The translations under genes and the position numbers were made by a program. Positions 24,001 through 34,403 of a stretch of 64,000 nt of DNA are shown here, piece by piece. The stretch spans positions 1 through 64,000 of the forward strand of contig OZ026569.1 of the NCBI GenBank assembly GCA_964020155.1, written 5' to 3'. This stretch comes from Chondrilla cf. caribensis. Its lineage: Eukaryota > Porifera > Demospongiae > Chondrillida > Chondrillidae. The notes beneath the pieces were generated by a model that was not told where the DNA came from, made no database searches, and saw only the letters and a list, made by a program, of their open reading frames with translations. Each line of letters starts with the position of its first letter. Position 1 is the stretch's first letter.

Positions 24001-25321
24001 CTTGTCTACCTCGCTGCTGTAGTCAACTATTCCATGCAAAGTGAATTCAACATCAAATTTGTTCAAGCCATCTGTAAACTGGTGATTCAGAAGAAGTACA
24101 GTAAACTTGATTTGGCGATAAAGGTGACATCACTATGGTTACCAAGCCCCACCCAAACATGTTGGACAAATAATATTTGCCGTTGATTTTAGGATATCGG
24201 GGAGGCAAAGTCATACTTGGACTTGTTGAATGGCCGAACAGCCTTCATTGTGGCTGTGGTATTGTTCAATTTCGGCAGTGGAGCTATTGCTGGTGTGTGT
24301 GTGTGTGCTGTAATGTATGGAGAGTGTAGCCACCCATTCATGGTGGATTGAGTGTGGTTAGACTGTGCGTCTGTTCCTTCTTTAGGTCTCATTGATTTGC
24401 ACAGCTTGAGTGAATCGGATATCGTCACTCCATTCAGTCTTGGATTGGCCCTCACTGCTGTTGGACTGGGCACACTCCTCTGGTTTGTGCTAGCCATTAC
24501 ACCATTTATTCAGGTCCGTGTAGGTGTGGTCTATGTAGGCGTGGTCTGTGTAGGCACTGGCTGTGAGGGTGTGGTCTGTGTAGATGTGGTCTGAGGGTTT
24601 GGTCCGTGGAGGTGTGGTCTGTGAGGGTGTGGTCTGACGGTTTGGTCCGTGGAGGTGTGGTCTGTGTAGGTGTGGTCTGTGAGGATGTGGTCTGTGAGGG
24701 TGTAGTCTATTGGTTTGGTCTGTGGAGGTGTGGTCTGTGTAAACGTGGTTGGTGAAGGTGTCTGTGTGGTGTATATGAACACAGTCAGATTATCAGCATG
24801 TTTGTATTGGATGCACCATTTTTTCATTGTCAACATCTGCTTGTGGTCATGTTGCAAAGTAAGCAATCAGTAATTCTGTGAAAATGTGAGTGATTACAGA
24901 TGTGGACTGTTATCAGAGATAGTGTCCACCTGATGGTCATCTCCTCCATTAGGCTTCCAGGCTAACAGCTGGGTACAGGATTTTGAAGCAAACTGCACCA
25001 ACTATTAGGACACGCCCCTTCCAGTATGCAGATTCTGCCCAGCTGGATTTAGATTCGTACACGATTTATACTCTCGCAGCTCAAATGAGAGTGAGTCCTC
25101 TTTCTGTTTTAGCTCATCATCATACATCATGTACATTGCATAGATCAAATGCACCACGTGTCACATGCATCACATGCTCATTTGAATTCTGCCCTCAGGC
25201 CAAGTTGTTTGGTGTTCCTATTCACCCGTGGATGCTGTACGGAGGTGTGACTGTAGTCCTGTTCACATTCCTGATCCTGATCCAACACAACATCTACACT
25301 CTCTTTCACTCTGTTGTGTGA
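21028..25321 (+). CDS. Seven-transmembrane protein, gustatory receptor-like (Grl) candidate
   Basis: Exons: 21028-21216 (MATRTTIGFNDEPDQ), possibly 21483-~21547, one near 21916-21987 (DKYVLRYYRVLLKL), then 23147-23497, 23556-23620, 23811-24123, 24193-24292, 24386-24513, 24953-25090 and 25199-25321. Seven hydrophobic helices are seen: RWVYVILLSLMIFVTFG, ITLVLDLFLIGSYWFGIYLF, LYLVAAVVWIGLSFCARLL, GLGVVCLFGFVLFDLVYLAA, AFIVAVVLFNFGSGAIAG, LALTAVGLGTLLWFVLAI and YGGVTVVLFTFLILIQH. There is no signal peptide, the N-terminus is long and polar, and a large polar loop follows TM4, as in insect GR/OR proteins with inverted topology. The last helix ends TFLILIQHN, close to the GR signature T-Y-hhhhh-Q-F, after a short polar segment. 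The last two introns are phase 0, as in GR genes. Joining of the first three exons is unsure. Confidence 0.6.
21300..21455. repeat. GGGGTA-type G-rich array
   Basis: Irregular tandem ggggtagggg and ggggtggggcagggg words in the first intron of the 7TM gene, with a strong purine bias. Runs of four Gs every few bases could form G-quadruplexes on the plus strand. It resembles degenerate telomere-like repeats but has no pure TTAGGG. Confidence 0.9.
22005..22160. repeat. GTTGTGGAG-type short tandem repeat
   Basis: Degenerate gttgtggagg/attgcggagg units directly after the donor at 21988, in the 7TM gene. The rest of this intron, to 23146, shows no coding similarity. Confidence 0.85.
24514..24765. 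repeat. GTGTGGTCTGTG minisatellite starting at a 7TM-gene splice donor
   Basis: Units of about 15 bases (gtctgtgtaggtgtg and variants) begin directly at the donor at 24514 and run for some 250 bases, so each unit copies the intron's first bases. Confidence 0.85.
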
Positions 25322-25448
25322 TGGCCAGCATGACTCCTGATCTGCGATGTGTACATAATACAATGAATATTAAAATCTGATTATTTTAATGAAATTAGAG
25401 CAGGATTTGACCATAATATTATTATGTTTCCTTCTGTACAATTTTGAA

Positions 25449-25935
25449 TTTGTATGCCCCTCAAGTGGGCGTGTGATCCTGTATGCCCCTCAAGTGGGCG
25501 TGTGATCCTGTATGCCCCTCAAGTGGGCGTGTGATCCTGTATGCCCCTCAAGTGGGCGTGTGATCCTGTATGCACCTCAAGTGGGCGTGATCCTGTACAC
25601 CCTTCAAGTGGGCGTGATCCTGTATGCACCTCAAGTGGGCGTGTGATCCTGTATGCCCCTCAAGTGGGCGTGTGATCCTGTATGCACCTCAAGTGGGCGT
25701 GTGATCCTGTATGCACCTCAAGTGGGCGTGTGATCCTGTATGCACCTCAAGTGGGCGTGTGATCCTGTATGCCCCTCAAGTGGGCGTGTGATCCTGTATG
25801 CCCCTCAAGTGGGCGTGTGATCCTGTATGCCCCTCAAGTGGGCGTGTGATCCTGTATGCACCTCAAGTGGGCGTGTGATCCTGTATGCACCTCAAGTGGG
25901 CGTGTGATCCTGTATGCACCTCCAGTGGGCGTGTA
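25449..25935. repeat. 29-bp minisatellite
   Basis: About 17 copies of a 29-base unit (tatgcccctcaagtgggcg plus tgtgatcctg), varying mainly at one base (cccctc or cacctc) and with two shortened units. Copies abut with no unique spacers, so this is not a CRISPR array. It lies between two convergent genes. Confidence 0.95.
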
Positions 25936-26345
25936 AATTGGATGACCATAATATTGCACGCAGGACTAATGTGTTTCATAAGCTAATTCTTTAATTCAAT
26001 ATAATATGCTATAATACATAAAATTATGGTGATAGTAGTAGTGACATATGGTATAATCACAGTTAATCCAATACAACATCTACAAGCATCGTTTATGTAA
26101 AAAAAATAGCACTAAAGTTCCTATAAAATTTTTCAACAGATTGATCAACATGCTACGCACACGCACGCACACACACATGTACACATGGTACCATGTCCAA
26201 ACTATGCACACTTTGCAACTGTTTAAAATACTAAATATAGTTCCGTACAGAAAATAACTAGATTTCATTGCCTCATTCAACTTTGTCATCTGCAAACAGG
26301 AAAATTGGCATCAAATACTGGACATAGTACATGCTGATGTACATG

Positions 26346-26347
<2 letters not shown>

Positions 26348-26399
<52 letters not shown>
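26348..26399. repeat. (CA)n microsatellite
   Basis: Pure CA run of about 50 bases in the convergent spacer. Confidence 0.95.
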
Positions 26400-26402
<3 letters not shown>

Positions 26403-26548
26403 TGGTGTAAAAAACGGACAAACAGACGTGTTGAATTGAAGGATACCAATAAATTGAATCGATTAGTAATCTACATGTTACAACAAATTTTGATTAACTA
26501 CATTATAACATAGTTCATGTCCAGCATCATTACAGCAATACAATAACA

Positions 26549-29057
26549 TTAAAATCTTTGGTACCCACTCTCTTGGGTTCCGCTGTCTTCAAAGAGTCCT
26601 ACAGCACAAGAAGTAAGGAAAAGTGACAAACCTGTTGCTATACCATTAAAAATTCAATATGTATACTCTCTACACACTGCCTGGTACACACACCACACAC
26701 TGCCTGGTACACACAATACACACTGCCTGGTACACACACCACACACTGCCTGGTACACACACCACACACTGCCTGGTACACACACCACACACTGCCTGGT
26801 ACACACACCACACACTGCCTGGTACACACACCACACACTGCCTAGTACACTGACCATATTTCTTCTTAATTTCTTCACGGCGATTAGCCTTTTCCTCTCT
26901 CTTCCTGGAGTGCTCGTCCTTTATAGCTTCACGCTCTCTTTGGTACTGGTACTCTGCTCTGGCAACACGTCTGTACATGTGGATCAAACCTGCTCCTCAA
27001 CTACATACTTCAACCAATACACACATGATACACAACCAGACCTACGTATGAACTTGGTTATACTCCCTCTATAACCTAGTCACACCACCCAACCACATAG
27101 TGACTGTATTAAAACCTGTACACACAAGCAAGACAATATAGGCTCACTCTCGGCGGCGTCTCCTACAGCAGCAGGCAATACAGCATATCAAGAAACAGAG
27201 GATGCAGAGGATGAAAATGATGAGGAGTGCCAGGAGAACAGCTATGACAATTCCATTCACTGCAGGATAAACAAATGACAACTGCAAGGACCAAACAGCA
27301 TATGAGCACTAACTTAAGTTTAAATTTCAGTCGCAGCATATTATCTTCAAGGGACCATGCTACACTGTCCCAACAGACTAAGTGCTTCCACTCGCAGAAT
27401 AAAGTACGGCATCTTCTTATCTATCCAGGATGCCACTGGCCGACAAAGCCGTGTAAACTATTGCAACACACTCCCAGTATAAGTGGTATTCCGGAGTGAA
27501 GATCAAGTTATCTTAACACTATCATAAGTTCATTAGCTGGTATGCAGTAGCTAGTTAGGTCCAATGCGACTGTAAATGGTGATATCTTCTTAGGGTTTGA
27601 TGTGATTACAGACACTCAATGCCACTGAAGTAGCTTCAGACAGACTAAGGCTAGTTCTGCTGTTAGTTCATAAAATGTCCAAAGACATTGTTAAAAGAAG
27701 CATGGAACATGTCACCTTAATTGATTTCCCTCAAAACAAACATGTTTTACTGTAAAAGCAATGTTACTCACATGCTATTTCATATCAAACAGTCTGGGAA
27801 CAGCTTAGTCAGCAAACACATGAACCCAGGTTCACCTATGCCAGGCCGCTTCCCACTACCTCAGGCATTGGACCAATGTTTGTTCACACATACCACTTAC
27901 AGGCACACTGCCCCCACTTCCATTGATAGCCAGGACAACTTTGTATGTCTGTCAGGAACCCTCCATTGTTCACATTCTGGCAGTGGTTACCAGGATCTTT
28001 GGGCTGGTCGCACCAGAAGCACTAAAAGTACACAACACAAATAATTAAATTTGTTTACACACAACCATAACTAGATGTAACAATCCACAGCCAGTGGAAC
28101 TCACATTTATGACTGCCACACAAGTATCACATAGGGAGGCTGTAACGTTATTCTTACAAGGGTCACCTATGGAGGAATGGACAACATGTGATAACATGCA
28201 AGTCATTCCATGTACATGACAGAGCAACAGTCCAACTATTATAGCTAGTGTCACTGTACAATAATATCTCTTCATACAATGACCTTGCATCCCATACAAC
28301 GTCATTGGATTGAAATAATCTGTCCAATAATTACATTTGAAAGAAGTACTATGTAGTAGTAAGTGATATACTACTATCATGATAGTGTGTGCATGTGTGA
28401 AATATGTACACCGAACACACACACACACAAACACATACTATCGTACATAACGTAGATTTGTTTGTGTATGTACATACTACAAACAAGGTGGGCAAGCACT
28501 AGCCAATGAGGTGAATAGGAGGCTCCACCCAACAATTGACCATTGACAGTTTGGAAGAGAAACTATGTGCCAGAGGAGGAAGTGGCATGTACAACAACCA
28601 CAGTGTTTACTTCAGTGCTAGCTCACACACACCATTACGTACAGCATTCGGGGATAGCCATGCTGAGGTGTGGAGGACGAGGGAGACGAAGATCTATCGA
28701 ACGACAACGACAAGATCGACGAGACGACAGATCGATACACATCTCCGATGTTCAAAGAGCGCCAGAGATAGCGATACGTCTTTAGTGGTAGGAAAGTCGA
28801 CGGTCTGAAAACCTAAAACCTAAACCGATTAAATGTGTGATTGTGTCACCAGTAGTACCCTTCTTGAATGACACCACCTAACTATAAACGCAACGGAGTG
28901 AGAATATAAACGGTTTGAAACAAATTTCGTCTTAGTCGCAAAAACAGCGAAAATTTTTCATAAAATTACAAAAGTACAACTTACCTTGACCCACCACTGA
29001 ATAAAATACCGCGGAGAGGGCCACAGCGGCCCCGAATAACGCTATGGAAATCTTCAT
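26549..29057 (-). CDS. PTTG1IP: PTTG1-interacting-protein-like single-pass membrane protein
   Basis: Six exons: 28985-29057, 28105-28166, 27901-28021, 27148-27259, 26855-26970 and 26549-26598, all in consistent phase. A signal peptide (MKISIALFGAAVALSAVFYS) is followed by a short Cys-rich, PSI-like ectodomain (CDTCVAVI, CFWCDQPKD, SCPGYQWKWGQC). Next is one membrane helix (VIAVLLALLIIFILCIL) that runs into a Cys-rich juxtamembrane CCIACCCRRRRR, then an acidic-basic helix (REAIKDEHSRKREEKANRR) and the conserved REEIKKKYGLF. The C-terminus ends GYQRF, a tyrosine-based sorting-type motif like the one near the end of the human protein. In mammals this protein binds securin (PTTG1) and aids its nuclear entry; whether that applies here is unknown. 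A 23-bp minisatellite lies in the last intron. It is head-to-head with PSME3. Confidence 0.85.
26670..26850. repeat. 23-bp minisatellite
   Basis: About eight copies of a 23-base unit (cacactgcctggtacacacac-like) in the last PTTG1IP intron. It begins close to the donor at 26854 on the minus strand. Confidence 0.9.
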
Positions 29058-29178
29058 TTTCTGGTCACCGTATCTTCTCTTCTAACCGAGGAATGTAGCT
29101 CGAGTAATGGTCACGTGCTCCAATGTAAACAGGATGTTGGTCACGTGATGTGACGTCATCAAGCGGGCTCTAAGAAAA
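29058..29178. promoter_or_regulatory. Divergent promoter of PTTG1IP and PSME3 with E-boxes and CRE
   Basis: The 121 bp between the start codons contain two CACGTG E-boxes (tcacgtg at 29111-29117 and tcacgtga at 29141-29148) and a full CRE palindrome tgacgtca at 29151-29158. The dense set of palindromes supports a shared regulatory region; the binding factors are inference. Confidence 0.6.
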
Positions 29179-31202
29179 ATGGAGGTTAATTTGAAGTTCA
29201 ATGAGGAATTTTTCTAGGGATTGTACGAAGTATAAGTAATATTTCTGATTTTATAGGAGCTTCAGTGTGTGAAAAAGCTCAAAGAGGATTTAATGTCTGA
29301 TGTAAGTACTTTCACGCAGTGAACACGGAGGTTTGTATTACCTAGTAACTCAGTCAGGGTACTCGTAGATATAACTGAAAAAAGTTATAGTGGAAAAAGC
29401 TTAACTGTTTCCTATAAAAGGAGGGTAAAATAGTGATCTGTATGTATCTATTCCCCATGTACAATGTTAACCAGTCTGTGCTCCTCCAACTTGCACAGGG
29501 TGAGAAAGAGGTGATTGATAATTTCCCATCCAAAGCAGTCGAACTCCAGGAGTTATTAAAGGTAATCTCACGACTATTGATGAGTCTGTACTTTCCTTGA
29601 TGATGTACGTACGTATGTGTTCTGGCTGCGTGTTGAGGTCACCACACTCCAATCCTACCACGTCTAAAGCCACTCCTGTCCCTAGTACAGCAGTGCACCT
29701 AACACTACACACCTAATAGCACTCTTGTCCCTAGTACAGCAGTGCACCTAACGCTACACACCTAATAGCACTCTTGTCCCTAGTACAGCAGTGCACCTAA
29801 TACTACACACCTAATAGCCCTCCTGTCCCTAGTACAGCAGTGCACCTAATACTACACACCTAATAGCACTCTTGTCCCTAGTACAGCAGTGCACCTAATG
29901 CTACACACCTAATAGCACTCCTGTCCCTAGTACAGCAGTGCACCTAACGCTACACACCTAATAGCACTCCTGTCCCTAGTACAGCAGTGCACCTAACACT
30001 ACACACCTAATAGCACTCCTGTCCCTAGTACAGCAATGCCCTAATGCTACACACCTAATAGCACTCCTGTCCCTAGTACAGCAGTGCACCTAATGCTACA
30101 CACCTAATAGCACTCCTGTCCCTAGTACAGCAGTGCACCTAACACTACACACCTAATAGCACTCCTGTCCCTAGTACAGCAGTGCACCTAATGCTACACA
30201 CCTAATAGCACTCCTGTCCCTAGTACAGCAGTGCACCTAACACTACACACCTAATAGCACTCCTGTCCCTAGTACAGCAGTGCACCTAACACTACACACC
30301 TAATAGCACTCCTGTCCCTAGTACAGCAGTGCACCTAACACTACACACCTAATAGCACTCCTGTCCCTAGTACAGCAGTGCACCTAACACTACACACCTA
30401 ATAGCACTCCTGTCCCTAGTACAGCAGTGCACCTAACACTACACACCTAATAGCACTCCTGTCCCTAGTACAGCAGTGCACCTAATGCTACACTACATGG
30501 TGTCCATTGTAGTGAGTTGTGTGTACACATATCTCACTTGTATAATATTGTTATCACTCTCAACAGTCTAATTTATTTGTGATGGGTGATGATAGAGATT
30601 TCAAAAATGATTGGACGGACTGTGTTCCCATTACTGATCATTCGAATTCTGATGAGCCAAATGGAGAAGTGGACGAGGATAAGGTGTGTTCCATATGGTT
30701 ATGTCTGCATGGTGTCCAGTGTCTATTGAGGCTGGCCTACTGTGTGTATGAGCAAGTCATAGGCTGCTGTGGAGTGTAGAGACAAGTGATTGTGATTCTG
30801 TTGTTTGTTTGTTCATTGTCGTACTCTGAATGTGTGTACAGTTAGCTAGGAGTGTGTACAGTGAGCTAGGAGTGTGTACAGTGAGCTAGGAGTGTGTACA
30901 GTTAGCTAGGAGTGTGTACAGTGAGCTAGGAGTGTGTACAGTGAGCTAGGATTGTGTACAGTGAGCTATGATTGTGTATAGTGAACTGGGAGTGTGTACA
31001 CTTAGGTAGGAGTGAGTTTCATATGAGTGTGGTTTTATTCATTAGTGTTTACCTAAGAAGAGGAAGGTTGAAACCAGAGCAGGTCCTTCGCCTGCAGTGC
31101 CAGTGTACTGTGAGTGTGTCCTCCACTCTCTGTTGGTTGTACAGTAACACCAGATAACTGTTTCAATTTGTACATGTTGTGAAACCAGCTGAGGCTGCAG
31201 TA

Positions 31203-31267
<65 letters not shown>

Positions 31268-31269
31268 TG

Positions 31270-31348
<79 letters not shown>

Positions 31349-31358
31349 TGTAGGTGTG

Positions 31359-31389
<31 letters not shown>

Positions 31390-31405
31390 ATGTGTGTGTG
31401 TGGTG

Positions 31406-31444
<39 letters not shown>

Positions 31445-31449
31445 TGTAG

Positions 31450-31529
<80 letters not shown>

Positions 31530-31531
31530 TG

Positions 31532-31592
<61 letters not shown>

Positions 31593-33039
31593 TGTGAACA
31601 CTGTTAAGAGAGGCTACTTGTCAATGTTCCCTTTACTTCCTCAGCTTACAAAGCCTCTGCTCCTACAGTTTCAGGCCCAATAAAGTGTAATAGAGTGAGA
31701 ATAAAATGTCCTGGTTGTCTGTCCCTGAAATAATGTTTACTTCGTTGTGTTCCAAACTCTACAGAAGCTACTGTCAATGGCCAATAGATTGAAGCCTGAA
31801 CTTGTAACTGCCCAAGAGAAGCTGAATGTGGTTAGTAAAGGTTCAGGTTTGGGGGTCTCCATTTGGGATTAGGGCCCTGGAAGTGGTTACTGTGTAGCAC
31901 CATGTGTGGGATGAGTGTGTGTTGACCATCCACACTTCAACAGTTTGTCCTCACTGTAGATCAAAGTGTGGGTTACTTTGAGTATACCTAAAGTTGAAGA
32001 CGGCAATAACTTTGGAGTGTCTGTCCAGGTGTGTGCATTGGTGTGTGTATGTTGTGTGCATTGGTGTGTGTATGTTGTGTGTGTTGATGTACCAGGCTGT
32101 ATCCTTGTAGGAGGAGGTACTTGGTGAGGTTGTCAAATGTGAAGGTGATGTTGTTTCTTATTTGGACCAGATTAATCGGTACTATACACCAACAAAGAAA
32201 AAAACATTGTATTCACATATGGGATGTTCACCTGTTGTTGTCGTTTTTAGATATTTCGTCACAAGAGCAAAAATGGCTTCTAAAGTAGCCAAATATCCCA
32301 TGATTGTAGGTTGTTATAAGTGATTACCATGTGTATTGTGTGTCTGTACTGTATTGTGTGTCTGTACTGTGTTGTGTGTCTGTACTGTGTTGTGTGTCTG
32401 TACTGTATTGTGTGTCTGTACCATGTTGTAGGTCTGTACTGTGTTGTAGGTCTGTACCGTGTTGTAGGTCTGTACTGTGTTGTGTGTCTGTACTGTTATG
32501 TATGTCTGTACTGTGTTGTGTGTCTGTACTGTGTTGTTCATCTGTACTATGATGTGTGTCTGTACGGTGATGTTCATCTGTACTGTGATGTTCATCTGTA
32601 CTGTGTTGTGTGTCTGTACTGTGTTGTAGGTCTGTACTGTGATGTTCATCTGTACTGTGATGTTCATCTGTACTGTGATGTTCATCTGTACTGTGATGTA
32701 TGTCTGTACTCTCCGGCTGTGTATTGTTGACAGGATGACTACAGACAAGCTCTTGATGAATATGATCAAAAAGTATTTCACAATTTTCGTGTGATTCTCC
32801 AGGAGCTAAGGAATACTTATGTAAGTCTGTTGTGTACTGAGCTCAGCTGCTAACAAGATGTGTTCATACACTTTGTCTGTGTGCTGAGTTGACTACACAG
32901 TATGTGTAGTGTGCTGGTTACCAGTGCTACATATGTATGTTTATATATTCCCCTGCAGTTATTAATACACGACCTTGCTCTGAAGAATGTTGACAAGATC
33001 CGCCATCCCAGGAGTGCCAACATGGGAGCCTTGTACTGA
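29179..33039 (+). CDS. PSME3: Proteasome activator subunit 3 (PA28-gamma/REG-gamma)
   Basis: Subunit of the heptameric nuclear 11S cap that opens the 20S proteasome without ATP. The exons read CVKKLKEDLMSD, EKEVIDNFPSKAVELQELLK, a variable acidic homologue-specific insert (DDRDFKNDWTDCVPITDH) and LPKKRKVETRAGPSPAVP with an SV40-type KKRKV nuclear signal. They continue KLLSMANRLKPELVTAQEKL, WVTLSIPKVEDGNNFGVSVQ, SYLDQINRYFVTRAKMASK, VAKYPMIDDYRQALDEYD (the activation loop region) and LALKNVDKIRHPRS, ending GALY at 33039. The first exon is uncertain: ATG at 29179 is followed by a GT only six bases in, so the short MEE... join or a non-canonical donor are both possible. The exon near 31645-31680 is also unsure. 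Introns carry 49-bp, 20-bp, GT and 18-bp repeats. Confidence 0.88.
29697..30495. repeat. 49-bp minisatellite
   Basis: About 16 copies of a 49-base unit (tagcactcctgtccctagta and acagcagtgcacctaa), very homogeneous, in a PSME3 intron. Confidence 0.95.
30835..30975. repeat. 20-bp minisatellite
   Basis: Seven copies of gtgagctaggagtgtgtaca in a PSME3 intron. Confidence 0.95.
31200..31590. repeat. Interrupted (GT)n tract
   Basis: Long GT dinucleotide tract broken at intervals by ggtgtagg, in a PSME3 intron. Alternating purine-pyrimidine DNA of this length can adopt Z-form. Confidence 0.95.
32330..32720. repeat. 18-bp minisatellite
   Basis: About 21 copies of an 18-base unit (tctgtactgtgttgtgtg and variants such as tctgtactgtgatgttca) between the PSME3 exons ending KYPMI and starting DDYRQAL. 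Confidence 0.95.
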
Positions 33040-33461
33040 ACTAACTCATTCTCCAACACAATCCGTCCCATTATGTTATTGTATGAATAATGTTTATTGC
33101 TATTTAGTCTTATTGGGAGACATCTGTCTGGTGAACATGGATTGGAATGTAGCACATTGTTTGTCTGTAGTGGGTATTCCTGTCAGTCTGACCACACCCC
33201 TTTGGCAAGCCACACACTGCAGGAAGACACCGTCAGTGGCTGGTACGTGTGTGGATAGGATTGCATGGAATGAAATCATACGTACAGTGCATATGGGCAT
33301 TGTATCGAGTTTCATGCAAGCACTAAAATATCATCAGCCAGGGGAAATTACACATTAAAAAAATTAAATTTTGATTATTTCCAATTATTTCTATATTCAC
33401 TTACAAACTCTCATAATACTATATCAAATTGCTGGACAATAATAGTGAAAGTTAACCCTAA
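33040..33461. other. Convergent 3' spacer between PSME3 and LSS
   Basis: About 420 bases holding the two 3' untranslated regions. No gene or repeat array is recognised. Confidence 0.4.
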
Positions 33462-34353
33462 CTAAATTTCAATGTCTTCATTATATATTCTGTGGAATCT
33501 CCCCAATGCCCAAATGGGGAATACGTTCCTGTAACTTGTGTACGTTATGGCACACGTCTTGTTGAATACTCCTTTGATACCTTCCTGCATTGGGAGGGAG
33601 TGGCAGGGGTGGGGCATGCAGTGATCTTAATTTCAACAACCACTTTACCTGCGGCCAGTCTCCATTGGGGAGCTGTCTACTCATGATGAACCTGATGGCT
33701 CTCTCAATAGCAGCACCATCGGGATATCTAGAGGGTGGGATGGGAACAGATCACAACGTGCATGCACACACATCACACACATCACACACATCACACACAC
33801 CTCACTGCCATTAGCCCAAGCACAGCCCAGCACGTGTTGACAAGTTGTGATGTTTCGGATTCCACATACTCTCTCACCTCACATGACTACATGTGTACAG
33901 GAACTAGATCACATGACTACACATGTACAGGAACTAGATCATATGACCACGTGTACAGGAACTAGATCACATGACTACACGTGTACAGGAAGTAGATCAC
34001 ATGAGCACACATGTACAGGAACTAGATCACATGACCACACATGTACAGGAAATAGGTTCAAACAATAGACAACTGAGCACCAGGCTGAGCACCAGGCTAT
34101 TCTCCTGTTCACCTCAAAGTCCTCCCCCCATCCTCCATCACTTCTCTGCCGACTGATAAGGAACGAGCAAGCTCTCCTCACACTCTCCCCAGCAGTACTG
34201 AGTGGACAGGAATAGACAACAACTCAACAGACAGTTCCACAGTCAGAGTAGCTAACAAGAGCAGAAACATCATGGAAGTAACCTTCAACATGCGACAAAT
34301 GGAGAATATTAAACAGTTGTACCAACATGCTAACCTCAGTACATCCCTATGTG

Positions 34354-34403
<50 letters not shown>

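Larger units (their letters stand above)
25322..26548. other. Convergent intergenic region between the 7TM gene and PTTG1IP
   Basis: Both genes end here. Apart from the two arrays listed separately it is AT-rich and holds no recognisable gene. An aatatt/aataca-rich stretch after 25340 may include the 7TM gene polyadenylation signal. Confidence 0.4.

Noticed and set aside
25449..25935. Possible CRISPR array (29-base repeat)
   Set aside because: The units abut directly with no unique spacers, and this is an animal nuclear genome. It is a tandem minisatellite.
28536..28808. 90-residue plus-strand frame in a PTTG1IP intron
   Set aside because: No similarity, splice context or codon pattern supports it, and it lies antisense to an intron.
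31053..31607. Open frames of Thr-His or Cys-Val repeats
   Set aside because: They are dinucleotide (GT)n artefacts. The same applies at 1875, 11086, 42641, 49432, 56290, 57080, 61642 and 62352.
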